This document shows positions 1 to 8,307 of a stretch of 33,844 bases of DNA, one piece after another. A model generated the notes under the pieces. The model saw only the letters and a list, made by a program, of their open reading frames with translations. It was not told the DNA's origin and ran no database searches. Source of the DNA: Fibrobacter sp. UBA4373 (GTDB lineage: Bacteria; Fibrobacterota; Fibrobacteria; Fibrobacterales; Fibrobacteraceae); the NCBI GenBank assembly GCA_002390045.1, contig DGSB01000084.1:1-33844 (forward strand), given 5' to 3'. The translations under genes and the position numbers were made by a program. Position 1 is the first letter of the stretch, and each line of letters begins with the position of its first letter.

Positions 1-475
1 CTTTCCAAAAAAGCACCGATCCCGTGGCGCGGTCCACCACCATATCGTAGCCTTCCTGGAGAGCGATTTCGGTCACCGCTTTCTTGATGAGCGAAATGAT
101 CGGGGCGCTCACCTTTTCGTTTTCGGTAATCAATTCTCCCGAGCGGCCATAAACGCGGTCAATGAATTCCTTCAATTCGGTATTCTTTTTAGCGTAATCC
201 GCTTCGAGTTCCTTGCGTTTTTCGTCCGAAAGCATCAAGGCCTGCTTGTCGAGCTTTTCTTTGATAGCGGCGAGTTCCTTCTGCAAAAGGTTCGCCTGCT
301 GTTCCCATTTCGCCACCTGGCGGTCGTATTCTTCCTGAGCTTTCTTGGTGCCCTTGTAGCCTTCAAAGATCAGCTTGGAATCGACGTGCGCCACGCGCAA
401 GCCGTCTTCCGCAGAAGCGGTGCCACTCACGAGGAGCGCGGCCAAAAGAATGAAGAAAAGTTTTTTGACGTGCAT
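1..475 (-). CDS. skp: OmpH/Skp-family periplasmic chaperone (C-terminus cut off by window edge)
   Basis: The first 158 codons are present; the gene runs off the left edge. The start is an ATG at 475 whose A is also the last base of the bamA stop codon, so the two genes are translationally coupled. The N-terminus is a signal peptide (MHVKKLFFILLAALLVSGTASA, broken here as MHVKKLFFIL then LAALLVSG). It is followed by RVAHVDSKLIFEGYKG, typical of the OmpH family, then a Lys/Glu/Gln-rich coiled coil from about residue 48 to 105, and the beginning of the closing strand (EGYDMVVDR, then GSVLFW). Skp proteins are known to hold unfolded outer-membrane proteins in the periplasm before handover to the Bam complex, and the bamA-skp order is common in Gram-negative bacteria. 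The call rests on this layout and the neighbour. Confidence 0.9.
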   Translation of the reverse strand, partial: MHVKKLFFILLAALLVSGTASAEDGLRVAHVDSKLIFEGYKGTKKAQEEYDRQVAKWEQQANLLQKELAAIKEKLDKQALMLSDEKRKELEADYAKKNTELKEFIDRVYGRSGELITENEKVSAPIISLIKKAVTEIALQEGYDMVVDRATGSVLFWK

Positions 476-3246
476 TAGAATCCCTGACCGATAACGAAGT
501 TGAATTCCATATCGCCAACGCTTGTACGCTGCAGACCGGAGTACGTTTCACCCGGATCCAGCGGCCATGCGAAGTCGAAACCGATAATACCGAGCATCGG
601 AACGACCACTCTGAAGCCGAAACCGAAGTCACGCTTGAGGCTCGAAGGATCCCATTCCGTCAAAGGATTCGGCTGATCCTTGGAAACCTTGGTATCCGGG
701 TCATAGCGCTTACCGAAGACGTTACCCGCATCGAAGAAGAGCGGAAGCAGGTAGAACGTATTCGGGACAATGCCCCACTGAATTTCTGCACCGATGTACT
801 GGTAGCTACGGCCCAAGCGGCGATAGCCAATCGAGCCCGAACTATAACCGCGCATCATACCATCGTAACCGAGGACACCACCCATCTGGTACAAGGTTCT
901 GTACTGCAACGGGTCTCCCACCATAAAGCCGTACTCATTCGTCAAAGCAAGGGCAACGCGATCGCCGATCAGCGGGAACCACCACTTCACCGTCAAGTCC
1001 GTCTTCACAAAGTTGAAGTGGCTACCGAGGACTTCGTCAGCCCACTGCACAGACAGCACATAGCGGGAACCATCCGTCGGGAACTGAGGCAAGTTCTTAT
1101 CGTCGCGAATCAACTTGAACGTAAGCGAGGATTCGATACCGGAGTAGCGGATAAGGCTTCCGTCCACATTATCGCCCTGCTTGTTCATCATCCAGCTGTA
1201 ACCGATCTGACCGTAGAAGTAGTCATCCGGCCACTTCAAACGTTTACCGACATAAATCGTACCACCATAACGCGTAATGTCCGGATCATCATCCTGATTC
1301 CACCAGGCATAACTCAAGCTCGTACCGAGAGTGATTGGGTAATCGAGGAACCAAGGTTCCACAAAGCCAATCGAAGCGCTCTTCTTGTCTTCACCATATT
1401 CCACGTTGAACGAAGCGCTTTGGCCGTCACCCATACAGCAGTTCGGAATCGAAACGCCAAGAGTTCCCGTCAAACCATCACTCTGGCTGTAAGCAAGGCC
1501 CGCACTGAACTGACCCGTTCCCGCTTCCTTTTCTGCGACCTTAAAGATCAAATCCACATCCTGATCGCCGACGACCTGAATATCCGGATAGACCATATCG
1601 AAATAATTCAGCTGCATGATTTCGCGGAAGCTGCGTTCCATCGAGGACTGGCGGTATGTGTCGCCCGGGTAAAGTCTCACTTCACGGCGAATCACCTTAT
1701 CACGCGTTTTCGTGTTGCCCGTAATATTTACACGGTGAATCTGGGCCGGCAGACCTTCGCGAATCTTGTATTCCAGGTTCACAATGCTGTCGTTCACAAA
1801 TTCTCGAGTTTCATCGTACTGGGCAAAGAGATAACCTTCTTCACGATAAGCCGAAATGATTCCGCTGCGAGTCGCTTCATAGGCGTAATAGTCAAAGACT
1901 TCTCCGCTATCCAGATAGACGGCTCGGGAAAGCATCTTGTCCGTCAAGATTTCATTGCCGGTAAAGTGCACCGACCCTGTATAATAGCGACGGCCTTCAT
2001 TGATATCAATATAAATGCGTACGTACTTGGAAGTAATCACGCTGTCATACGGAGTCAGAGCGCTGAACGTCTCTTCCATCGTATAACGGGTCAAAAGCTT
2101 TTCGTCATAACGATTGCGCTTATGCTTTTTCATCAGCGTATCGATTTTACGATTTTTCCAATTGCGATCCTTCGGAAGATTCTTGATCCATTCCTTCCGG
2201 AGTTCTTCATACGTAATGATCCCGTTCAAAATCTTGATCGCCGTTTCTTCATCCTGCACATTGTACACAGGAACAGCCTGAGAATACGGATGGAAGTTCG
2301 TCCGGTGTTCGCGGTAATAGTGCGCAGACTTTTCCTGGACTCGACCCGCAAGACGGTTCATCACATTCGCCGTATCCGAAATCGCCTGGTTCAACTGGCC
2401 AAAGAGCAGCGTCAGTTTGCGATCCTTGGGAACGATACGTCCCAAATAGAAGTTGCAGCTCGAATCCGGCATATATTCCGCACGGTATTCCTTGAGCTCC
2501 GCATCCAGGTAACCGAAATGGCGAATCGCATTCAAAACCGTATCGCGGTCCGCTTCAAAAATCGCTTCCTTGAATTCACCATCGCCCCACCAGTGGGTAC
2601 GCTTCGTCACCATGTGGTCCGTAATGTCCGTCTCAGGAACATGATCGTTACCCGTAATCACAATCGAATCCACCTGGACTTTCGGTCCTTCACGGATAAT
2701 AAAAGTCACATCGTTTTCATGGTCCGAAACCGGGGTTTCCCTAAAGCCGACTTCCGCCAGAAGATATCCTTCACCGCGGTAATAATTCAAAATGTTCTGA
2801 CGGTCACGTTCAAGACCGCTCTTGCTATAAACGCGTCCTTGCAAAAGGCTGATCTTCAAACGGACGTCTTCTTCCGAAATTTCATCGCAACCTTCAATAA
2901 AAACAGTATCGAGAGCCGGAAGTTCTACGACACGGAACACAAGGTCCACTTTGTTTTCATTACCCGGCTGGTAATCCACCCAGGCGGTCACGTCGTCAAA
3001 GAAGCCGGTTTCAAAAAGATCAGAAACGCTCTTCTGCACCTTTTCCGTAAAGGCCGAAGGTTGGAACGATTGTCCGGCACGAACACTCACACGACTCAGC
3101 ACGGAGCGTTCATCCATATTCACAAGACCTTCCGCACGCACATAACGCACCGTCGTCGGCGTCGTAAAATCCTCTGGCACATCCAACAATTGCGCCATCG
3201 TCGTAGCGGACAAAACTAATAGAAAGGCAAGAACTCGAAAAAACAA
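475..3246 (-). CDS. bamA: Outer membrane protein assembly factor BamA
   Basis: A 923-residue Omp85-family protein, longer than the usual roughly 800. It inserts beta-barrel proteins into the outer membrane. The start is TTG at 3246; a stop codon lies in frame just upstream and AAAAGG sits 10 bases before it. Residues 1-19 are a signal peptide. POTRA domains can be traced at about 32-108, 111-187, 190-417, 420-497 and 502-573. The barrel follows, with the L6 motif MRGY at 798-801, the late GFGFRVVVP strand at 875-883, and a terminal phenylalanine. The third POTRA appears split by about 150 residues (257-406) rich in Lys, Arg and Asn. Transcription probably starts at the TATTTTTG box about 38 bases upstream, and skp follows. 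Confidence 0.96.
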   Translation of the reverse strand: MFFRVLAFLLVLSATTMAQLLDVPEDFTTPTTVRYVRAEGLVNMDERSVLSRVSVRAGQSFQPSAFTEKVQKSVSDLFETGFFDDVTAWVDYQPGNENKVDLVFRVVELPALDTVFIEGCDEISEEDVRLKISLLQGRVYSKSGLERDRQNILNYYRGEGYLLAEVGFRETPVSDHENDVTFIIREGPKVQVDSIVITGNDHVPETDITDHMVTKRTHWWGDGEFKEAIFEADRDTVLNAIRHFGYLDAELKEYRAEYMPDSSCNFYLGRIVPKDRKLTLLFGQLNQAISDTANVMNRLAGRVQEKSAHYYREHRTNFHPYSQAVPVYNVQDEETAIKILNGIITYEELRKEWIKNLPKDRNWKNRKIDTLMKKHKRNRYDEKLLTRYTMEETFSALTPYDSVITSKYVRIYIDINEGRRYYTGSVHFTGNEILTDKMLSRAVYLDSGEVFDYYAYEATRSGIISAYREEGYLFAQYDETREFVNDSIVNLEYKIREGLPAQIHRVNITGNTKTRDKVIRREVRLYPGDTYRQSSMERSFREIMQLNYFDMVYPDIQVVGDQDVDLIFKVAEKEAGTGQFSAGLAYSQSDGLTGTLGVSIPNCCMGDGQSASFNVEYGEDKKSASIGFVEPWFLDYPITLGTSLSYAWWNQDDDPDITRYGGTIYVGKRLKWPDDYFYGQIGYSWMMNKQGDNVDGSLIRYSGIESSLTFKLIRDDKNLPQFPTDGSRYVLSVQWADEVLGSHFNFVKTDLTVKWWFPLIGDRVALALTNEYGFMVGDPLQYRTLYQMGGVLGYDGMMRGYSSGSIGYRRLGRSYQYIGAEIQWGIVPNTFYLLPLFFDAGNVFGKRYDPDTKVSKDQPNPLTEWDPSSLKRDFGFGFRVVVPMLGIIGFDFAWPLDPGETYSGLQRTSVGDMEFNFVIGQGF

Positions 3247-3284
3247 GAGGGTAGTACCTTTTTAAATAGGGGTAAAATCGCTTC

Positions 3285-3292
3285 CAAAAATA
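3285..3292 (-). promoter_or_regulatory. Putative -7 box (TATTTTTG) for bamA-skp
   Basis: Read on the minus strand this is TATTTTTG, an exact match to the TAnnTTTG element of Bacteroidota housekeeping promoters. It lies 38 bases upstream of the bamA TTG start and directly after the terminator hairpin of the preceding gene. The assignment is inferred from sequence only. Confidence 0.45.
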
Positions 3293-3293
3293 C

Positions 3294-3324
3294 AAAAAAA
3301 CGCTCGCGGAAAGCGAGCGTTTTT
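3294..3324 (-). terminator. Bidirectional intrinsic terminator between lipoprotein gene and bamA
   Basis: A perfect 7-bp stem (CGCTCGC at 3301-3307, GCGAGCG at 3313-3319) has a five-base loop. A run of T follows on both strands: seven on the minus strand (3294-3300) and five on the plus. It lies just after the minus-strand lipoprotein gene that ends at 3346 and separates it from bamA. Confidence 0.85.
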
Positions 3325-3345
3325 AGAATCCACCTAGAATAAGGA

Positions 3346-4398
3346 TTACTGACCGAGATACTTACGGCCGACGCCGAAATCATCCTTATATTCAACATAA
3401 TCCGGAACAAAACCGTTCGGATAATTGAACACGACATTCACAGAGCACTGGAATTCGTTCATCAGCTTGCCCTTTCCGGTAAAAGGTTTCTGCTTCTTTT
3501 CGATCTTTTCCTGGCCCTTCTTACCCACGATTACTTCGGCTTCGCACCAGCCCTTACCAGCCATCTTGGCAAAGACTTCTTCACCCGAAGTAGAAACGAG
3601 CTTGATCTTGGACGGATCGAGTTCGGTATTGTTGCCCGTCGAAGCCCAGAACTGGAGTTCGCCAGTGAGGGAAGTCGCCGAAATCTTGATCGTCGGGAAG
3701 GCCATGATATAGCCCCATTTGTCAACAAGCGGGGACTTGTTCGGGATGTTTTCGCCAAAGATCAGGAAGTACGGACGGGTCGTAATGCGGCTCTTATTAT
3801 GAGCAGCCTTCAGATCCGCATTGTTCGGAGCGATGAGTTCGATGGCAAGAAGGTTGTATTCCTTCACAACCGGATCGTCTTCATCGAGAGCTTCCGGCAA
3901 AGCCTTGGACACGTAGACGTTTTCTGCCTGAGTGCGGAAAGCCTTGACCTTCGAGACATCACCACCGAGGCGGTTCAGCAACGAAATGGAGGAGTCAATC
4001 TTTGCAAAGCCGTCAAGAACAGTGCCCAAAGAAGCATCTTCCGCAGACGCCTGGTTCAGGCCGACAGCGGAAAGAGCTTCGCCGATCTGGGCCGCCGTTT
4101 CCACATTCTTCACCTTATCGATATTCTGAAGAGTCTGTTCAAAAAGACCGTGGATCAATTCGCTCTGCGGGTCCTTCTTGCTTTCGACTTCAGCACGCTT
4201 GGCAAGCGCCAGGGTGAAGTTGTCATAGAATTCGTCCGAAATCTTACCCTTGCTCTTCGCCGTGAGGTAAGAATTGATCGCATTCTGATAGCGACCTTCT
4301 TCGAGGTACGAATCACCTCTTTTTTCATTAGTACCCTTACAGCCTGCCAAAAGCATTGCCGACGCAGCCATAAGAACAATCAAGTGTCTTGTTTTCAT
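3346..4398 (-). CDS. Unknown lipoprotein with TPR-like N-terminal part
   Basis: 350 residues. The start is the ATG at 4398, preceded by AAAGGG; a longer reading frame exists but its extra 27 codons have no RBS or signal. The signal peptide ends in LLAGC, with the lipid cysteine at residue 20. The next stretch (GDSYLEEGRYQNAINSY) resembles one tetratricopeptide helix pair, followed by helical sequence to about residue 200. The C-terminal 150 residues look beta-rich (FLIFGENIPN, ISATSLTGELQFWAS) and contain two cysteines, C-E-A-E and Q-C-S-V. I do not recognise the family. It is monocistronic: a terminator follows, and the divergent glycogen-synthase-like gene starts 114 bases away. A role in envelope assembly would be guesswork from its position beside bamA. 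Confidence 0.8.
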   Translation of the reverse strand: MKTRHLIVLMAASAMLLAGCKGTNEKRGDSYLEEGRYQNAINSYLTAKSKGKISDEFYDNFTLALAKRAEVESKKDPQSELIHGLFEQTLQNIDKVKNVETAAQIGEALSAVGLNQASAEDASLGTVLDGFAKIDSSISLLNRLGGDVSKVKAFRTQAENVYVSKALPEALDEDDPVVKEYNLLAIELIAPNNADLKAAHNKSRITTRPYFLIFGENIPNKSPLVDKWGYIMAFPTIKISATSLTGELQFWASTGNNTELDPSKIKLVSTSGEEVFAKMAGKGWCEAEVIVGKKGQEKIEKKQKPFTGKGKLMNEFQCSVNVVFNYPNGFVPDYVEYKDDFGVGRKYLGQ

Positions 4399-4471
4399 TT
4401 TTAACCCTTTATCCGGAAAAAAATAAGGTTGATATGATTCCCTCTGTAATTTAATTAAATATTTTTTATAC

Positions 4472-4487
4472 TGAAGCAAACGCTTCG
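4472..4487. promoter_or_regulatory. Small inverted repeat between divergent genes
   Basis: TGAAGC-AAAC-GCTTCG at 4472-4487 has a 5-bp GAAGC/GCTTC dyad and lies in the 114-base gap between the minus-strand lipoprotein gene and the plus-strand glycosyltransferase gene. The surrounding DNA is very AT-rich. It could be an operator serving one or both genes; it is short enough to be chance. Confidence 0.25.
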
Positions 4488-4512
4488 TAAATAATTTTTT
4501 TGGAGATTTGGG

Positions 4513-5919
4513 TTGAAGTTTTTAGCCATCAGTCCCGAAGCTGGAGAATGGGTCAAGCCTAGCCAATTGGCAGGGGCTGTAAATCAGCTTGCCATGGCAA
4601 GTGCCCGTACCGGTACCGAGACGCTCACGATTTCGCCCTATTATCCCCAACTTTTAGGGGATCCTTCCCAATTCAAATGCGTTTTTAAAGGCGTCGAAAA
4701 GCTCCAAAATATGCCTTTCGAAGTCCTAGTGGGCGAAAACCCTCTGTTCGCCTATATCCGCTACGACAACTATTTCAACAGGGCGGCCATTTACGGAGAA
4801 AATAGAATCCCGTATAGCGACAACCACCTGAGGTTTTCCTTTCTCGCATCCGCCGCTTTAGCCTATGCCGACGCGATTCACTTCGAGCCGACCATGTTCT
4901 GTGGTCACGATTGGGGTGGAGCCTTGATTTCTCCAATCGCTAGGACTGCCTATGCGGGTCGTTTCGATAACATCCCATTCTTTTTTACCATCCACAATGT
5001 GACTTACGACTTCCACGTGACCGAAAGCGAAATCGAACGCATCGGACTTCCACGCAAGGACTTCAACATGGATGGCTTTGAATTCTGGGGAAAAGTCAGC
5101 TTACTCAAAGCAGGCGTCTTTTACGCAAACAAGGTGATGCTCCCGTCTCCCGGATATTGTGACGGCATTATCAACGATCATCTGGGCGGCGGACTTTCGG
5201 GCTTCTTGATTCGCAACAAGGAAAAGCTCAAAGGGATCCAGTTCGGCGTGAACTACCCGTTCTGGGATTTCAATGCGAAAGCAAACCAGCCTATCGAACA
5301 AGCGAAGAAAGGGGCGAGGTCCATTTTAAGTTCGCTTCTCGGCAAAAAATTTGACAACCGCATGGTGATGTTCTGCCATTTGGGCGAGGAATCCGGGCGC
5401 ACATCCGAAACGCTGGGAACCCTCCTCGGAGACATCAACAAGCTCAACGTCTTTGTCGTCGTCGGGGCAACCCCGGGCACCCAGAAATGGGATTTCTACA
5501 GTTCCGTCGCGAACCAGCCCCATTCCCATATGGCGGTTCTTGATATGGAACACGAGAACAATCTCACAGTTCGTCAAGCCCTCGCCGGTTCAGACATTTT
5601 GTTTGCGGCCAATCCGACCGAGCCCTCCGCCAGCATGATTTTAAAATCTCTCGCCTGCGGAACGATTCCTTTGACAGGTCATGACGTCGGATGTGCCAAC
5701 CTCCTGACGAATTACGTCGGAGACTTTGCACGTGCAAACGCCATGCTCGTCGACGATTCCGCGGCTCCGGACCAGATGATCCGCAAATTAAAAAATGCTG
5801 TACAGCTGTACAGCACAAATCAAGAAAGCTGGAATTATCTTGTGCGAAATGCTTATCAGTTCCGTTATGAATGGGACCGTACGATTTCGCAATACATCAT
5901 CACCATCGGTGAATCGTAA
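4513..5919 (+). CDS. Divergent starch/glycogen synthase-like glycosyltransferase (GT5)
   Basis: 468 residues, close to the usual GlgA length. The start is TTG at 4513 with GGAG eight bases upstream; KFLAISPEAGEWVK is where the family normally begins. The GT5 N-terminal Rossmann half is clear: GHDWGGALI (131-139, usually HDWH), FTIHNVTY (158-165), KVSLLKAGVFYANKV (194-208), SPGYCDG (212-218) and KGIQFGVNYPFWDF (240-253). Lys15, which contacts ADP-glucose in known enzymes, is kept, but the KVGGL loop reads KPSQLA. In the C-terminal half the usual SRLxxQKG is CHLGEESGR (288-296) and the EPCGL motif is TEPSAS (369-374). It may be a glycogen or starch synthase with altered specificity, or an inactive relative. 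Its end lies three bases from the converging next gene. Confidence 0.75.
   Translation: MKFLAISPEAGEWVKPSQLAGAVNQLAMASARTGTETLTISPYYPQLLGDPSQFKCVFKGVEKLQNMPFEVLVGENPLFAYIRYDNYFNRAAIYGENRIPYSDNHLRFSFLASAALAYADAIHFEPTMFCGHDWGGALISPIARTAYAGRFDNIPFFFTIHNVTYDFHVTESEIERIGLPRKDFNMDGFEFWGKVSLLKAGVFYANKVMLPSPGYCDGIINDHLGGGLSGFLIRNKEKLKGIQFGVNYPFWDFNAKANQPIEQAKKGARSILSSLLGKKFDNRMVMFCHLGEESGRTSETLGTLLGDINKLNVFVVVGATPGTQKWDFYSSVANQPHSHMAVLDMEHENNLTVRQALAGSDILFAANPTEPSASMILKSLACGTIPLTGHDVGCANLLTNYVGDFARANAMLVDDSAAPDQMIRKLKNAVQLYSTNQESWNYLVRNAYQFRYEWDRTISQYIITIGES
5796..5815. repeat. 20-bp perfect palindrome inside coding sequence
   Basis: TGCTGTACAGCTGTACAGCA equals its own reverse complement. It lies about 100 bases before the stop of the glycogen-synthase-like gene and encodes part of KNAVQLYST. 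No T-run follows, so it is not a standard terminator. Confidence 0.6.
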
Positions 5920-5922
5920 TTC

Positions 5923-7065
5923 CTATTCGTTACACCAGATCGTCGGATTTAACTGAGGACGGACCGAGTCGACTCGTGCGGCATAAAGTTCGTCGGCATC
6001 CATTTGCGTTACACCGATCACGCCGTTCGCGATGCGCGCGTTTAAATTTTCGGCAACGCCCCAAATGGCACTGTATCCCGTTCCCATTCCACCGGCGTCA
6101 TAGCCCGCATCTGCAAGGATCGGTTTGCCCAAAAGTTCTGCAATTTCTGCCCATGTGGTCTTGTTGCCCGCACGGATTTTTTCCAAAGTCGCCGCAGTTC
6201 TTCCGCCGGAAGTACTTGCGTAATCGACCCGGCTTAAATCAAAATTAGCATACCAAGCCTGCTGATCTTCTACCCAAGGCGAAATATCGATCGCGATTTT
6301 GGATGCCGGGAGATACGCTTTGATCGTATCGACAATCATATTGAACATGGCGGCCATGACCTCTTCGGGAATGCCTCCCCCATTTTGAGCGATACTATCA
6401 TACTTGAACTTCTGTTCGGAACCCGATGCGGAATATTGGTAAAAATCGGGTTCAATCAGCCAGATGAACTGCGCCGTGTCCGGATCGATCGCATGGATCG
6501 ACGCGCTCCCCGTTCCCATCGGATAACTGCTCTCAATATATTCGCGGAATCCCTTCGCATATTGCTGATAACGGTAAAGAATCGAATCCTGGAAATATGT
6601 CCGGATGATATTTGCACCGTCCGTGCAAAGGTTCGGTGTCACATACTGTTTATTTTCATCTAGGATATCGCAGTCCACAAGTCCACGATCCTTACCGAAT
6701 TCCGCAATGACATAAGCGTAGATCATCGGAGTCGCCTGGACCTGAGTCGCGACATCGAACATGCGACTTTCGAAACTGTTGAAGAAGTCGTTATCGCCAA
6801 GCCAGACCGAAATATAATCGAGCCCGGCATAAAAGGCGGAATCTTCATGCAACGCCTGCCAACCCGCTCCAAAATTAAAACGGCACGGATCAAACCCCGG
6901 AACATGCACATAGACCGAAGAAGAGGATTCTTCTGCTGCCGAAGAGATTTCTATGGAATCGGAAGAAGTCGGGTAGTCATCGGACGAAACGGAAGAAGTT
7001 TCCGAATTACACCCCCAAAAAATAGCCAAGCATAGAGAAACAAAAAACAATCCGTATCGACGCAT
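5923..7065 (-). CDS. Secreted lipoprotein, possible glycoside-hydrolase-like domain
   Basis: 380 residues. The ATG at 7065 was chosen because AAGGAG sits nine bases upstream; an in-frame ATG 27 bases earlier lacks one. The lipobox is IFWGC with the cysteine at residue 19. It is followed by a Ser/Glu/Asp linker to about residue 50 and then a globular domain of roughly 320 residues. The domain has features that would suit a TIM-barrel hydrolase: alternating hydrophobic strands such as TPMIYAYVI, FIWLIEPDFYQY (201-212, with Glu205 and Asp207 at a strand end) and KIAIDISPW (256-264). It ends in a lone cysteine segment, IWCNE. I cannot assign a CAZy family, and the hydrolase idea is inference from strand-end acids and from Fibrobacter biology. 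It is monocistronic with its own promoter box. Confidence 0.6.
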   Translation of the reverse strand: MRRYGLFFVSLCLAIFWGCNSETSSVSSDDYPTSSDSIEISSAAEESSSSVYVHVPGFDPCRFNFGAGWQALHEDSAFYAGLDYISVWLGDNDFFNSFESRMFDVATQVQATPMIYAYVIAEFGKDRGLVDCDILDENKQYVTPNLCTDGANIIRTYFQDSILYRYQQYAKGFREYIESSYPMGTGSASIHAIDPDTAQFIWLIEPDFYQYSASGSEQKFKYDSIAQNGGGIPEEVMAAMFNMIVDTIKAYLPASKIAIDISPWVEDQQAWYANFDLSRVDYASTSGGRTAATLEKIRAGNKTTWAEIAELLGKPILADAGYDAGGMGTGYSAIWGVAENLNARIANGVIGVTQMDADELYAARVDSVRPQLNPTIWCNE

Positions 7066-7103
7066 TCCGCGGATCTCCTTTTTTCTTACCACACTTCCGC
7101 CCC

Positions 7104-7111
7104 CAAATGTA
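7104..7111 (-). promoter_or_regulatory. Putative -7 box (TACATTTG) for the 5923-7065 lipoprotein gene
   Basis: On the minus strand the sequence is TACATTTG, an exact TAnnTTTG match, 38 bases before the ATG at 7065. That spacing leaves room for the AAGGAG ribosome binding site. Confidence 0.45.
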
Positions 7112-7217
7112 TATAAAGAACATCCCTGTTTTTGAACTAAAAAAATGTTTTACAAAAGCCCCTAGAAGAAGCGGGTAAAACTCCCCAAAATGACAGAAAT
7201 TAGCAGATTCGATTTTC

Positions 7218-7225
7218 TATATTTC
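7218..7225 (+). promoter_or_regulatory. Putative -7 box (TATATTTC) for the kinase-cvpA pair
   Basis: TATATTTC ends nine bases before the kinase ATG at 7235. If it acts like the Bacteroidota -7 box, the transcript would begin within a few bases of the start codon. No Shine-Dalgarno sequence is visible. Confidence 0.35.
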
Positions 7226-7234
7226 GAACCGACT

Positions 7235-8302
7235 ATGGCATCTATCATTGACGACACCACTGACGCCCAAGAAGGAACAAAGGACGGGACAAAATCCACC
7301 CGCAAGCGCAGAGCTCCGACCAAAATCGGCGGATATACACCGATCAAAAAAATCGGTCAAGGCGCTATGGGCGACATTTGGCTTTGCGAAGATCCCTCGC
7401 TCTGCCGTCGTGTCGTCGTCAAGCAAATGCTTCCGAGCCTTCGCGGCTATGAAGATTTAATCGCCCGTTTTAAACGGGAATGCGTCATTCTTGCCGCCCT
7501 GCATCATCCAAATATTGTACATCCTTATGCGCTTTGGCAAGAACGTACAGGCAAGCTCGCCCTTGCCATGGAATATGTGGACGGAGTAACCTTTCGCCAA
7601 ATCTTGGACGTCAACGATCGCCCTCCGATTTGGGTGACGCTTTACCTGATTCACGAAATTTTGCAGACACTTATCTGCGTGCACGCAAACCAGATCATTC
7701 ACCGCGATTTAAAGCCTTCGAACATGATGGTCGAAAAGAATGGTTGCGTGCGGTTGCTGGATTTTGGCATTGCCCGCGACGCCAATCCGGGGCAAGACAT
7801 GACTTTGCCCGGGAGCGTTCTCGGTACTGCCGCTTACATGAGCCCGGAACAGGTAAAGGGTTTTACCGTTACCTACGCCTCGGATATTTTCAGTTTGGGC
7901 ATTATCGCCTGCGAAATGGTCATGGGAAAAAATCCCTTCCGCGGGGAATCCATGGAACTGACGTCCCAGTACATTTTGAATCTGAATCTGAAAATCAAGA
8001 ATTTCCCGCCGGAGGTTCCGTACAGCTTGCGCCGTTGGATCTTAAAATGCCTTCAAAAGAAGCCTCAGGACCGTTTCCGTTCTACTAAAGAAGCGGCAGA
8101 CGCTCTCGCAAACATCATGGAAGGCTACCCACGTCAGCTCGACATCCCTTGCCGCGAATGGCTCAAAGCGACCATGCGAAACGAACCTTTGCCGGAACTT
8201 CCGAAGAATTCAAAAATGCAAATGCTCAAAATCGGGCTTGGTGCAGGAGCTGCAGCAGGCGCCCTGCTCGCCTCATTTATCACCGCCCTCATTTGCAGCT
8301 GA
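7235..8302 (+). CDS. Eukaryotic-type Ser/Thr protein kinase with C-terminal membrane anchor
   Basis: 355 residues. The ATG at 7235 gives MASIIDDTTD; a longer frame starting 45 bases upstream would run through the putative promoter box. After a charged 30-residue lead the kinase domain is complete: glycine loop GQGAMG (41-46), ATP-binding Lys63 in VVVK, HRDLKPSN (156-163), DFG (176-178), SPE (203-205) and the DIFSLG segment (217-222). All catalytic residues are present, so it should be active. A single hydrophobic helix at about 332-353 ends the protein, leaving only a few residues beyond it, so the kinase domain is cytoplasmic and there is no extracellular sensor domain. The CvpA-family gene begins five bases after the stop and is presumably co-transcribed. 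Confidence 0.93.
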   Translation: MASIIDDTTDAQEGTKDGTKSTRKRRAPTKIGGYTPIKKIGQGAMGDIWLCEDPSLCRRVVVKQMLPSLRGYEDLIARFKRECVILAALHHPNIVHPYALWQERTGKLALAMEYVDGVTFRQILDVNDRPPIWVTLYLIHEILQTLICVHANQIIHRDLKPSNMMVEKNGCVRLLDFGIARDANPGQDMTLPGSVLGTAAYMSPEQVKGFTVTYASDIFSLGIIACEMVMGKNPFRGESMELTSQYILNLNLKIKNFPPEVPYSLRRWILKCLQKKPQDRFRSTKEAADALANIMEGYPRQLDIPCREWLKATMRNEPLPELPKNSKMQMLKIGLGAGAAAGALLASFITALICS

Positions 8303-8307
8303 TTTTT

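Noticed and set aside
1018..3219. 733-codon open frame opposite bamA
   Set aside because: It is the antisense shadow of a certain gene. The translation is low in features, rich in His/Arg/Ile, and lacks domains or a start with RBS. Long antisense frames arise here because bamA rarely uses codons whose complements are stops.
4472..4487. Catabolite-type (cre/LacI family) operator
   Set aside because: The dyad superficially resembles such sites, but the spacing and centre do not match the consensus and no LacI-type regulator is in the window.
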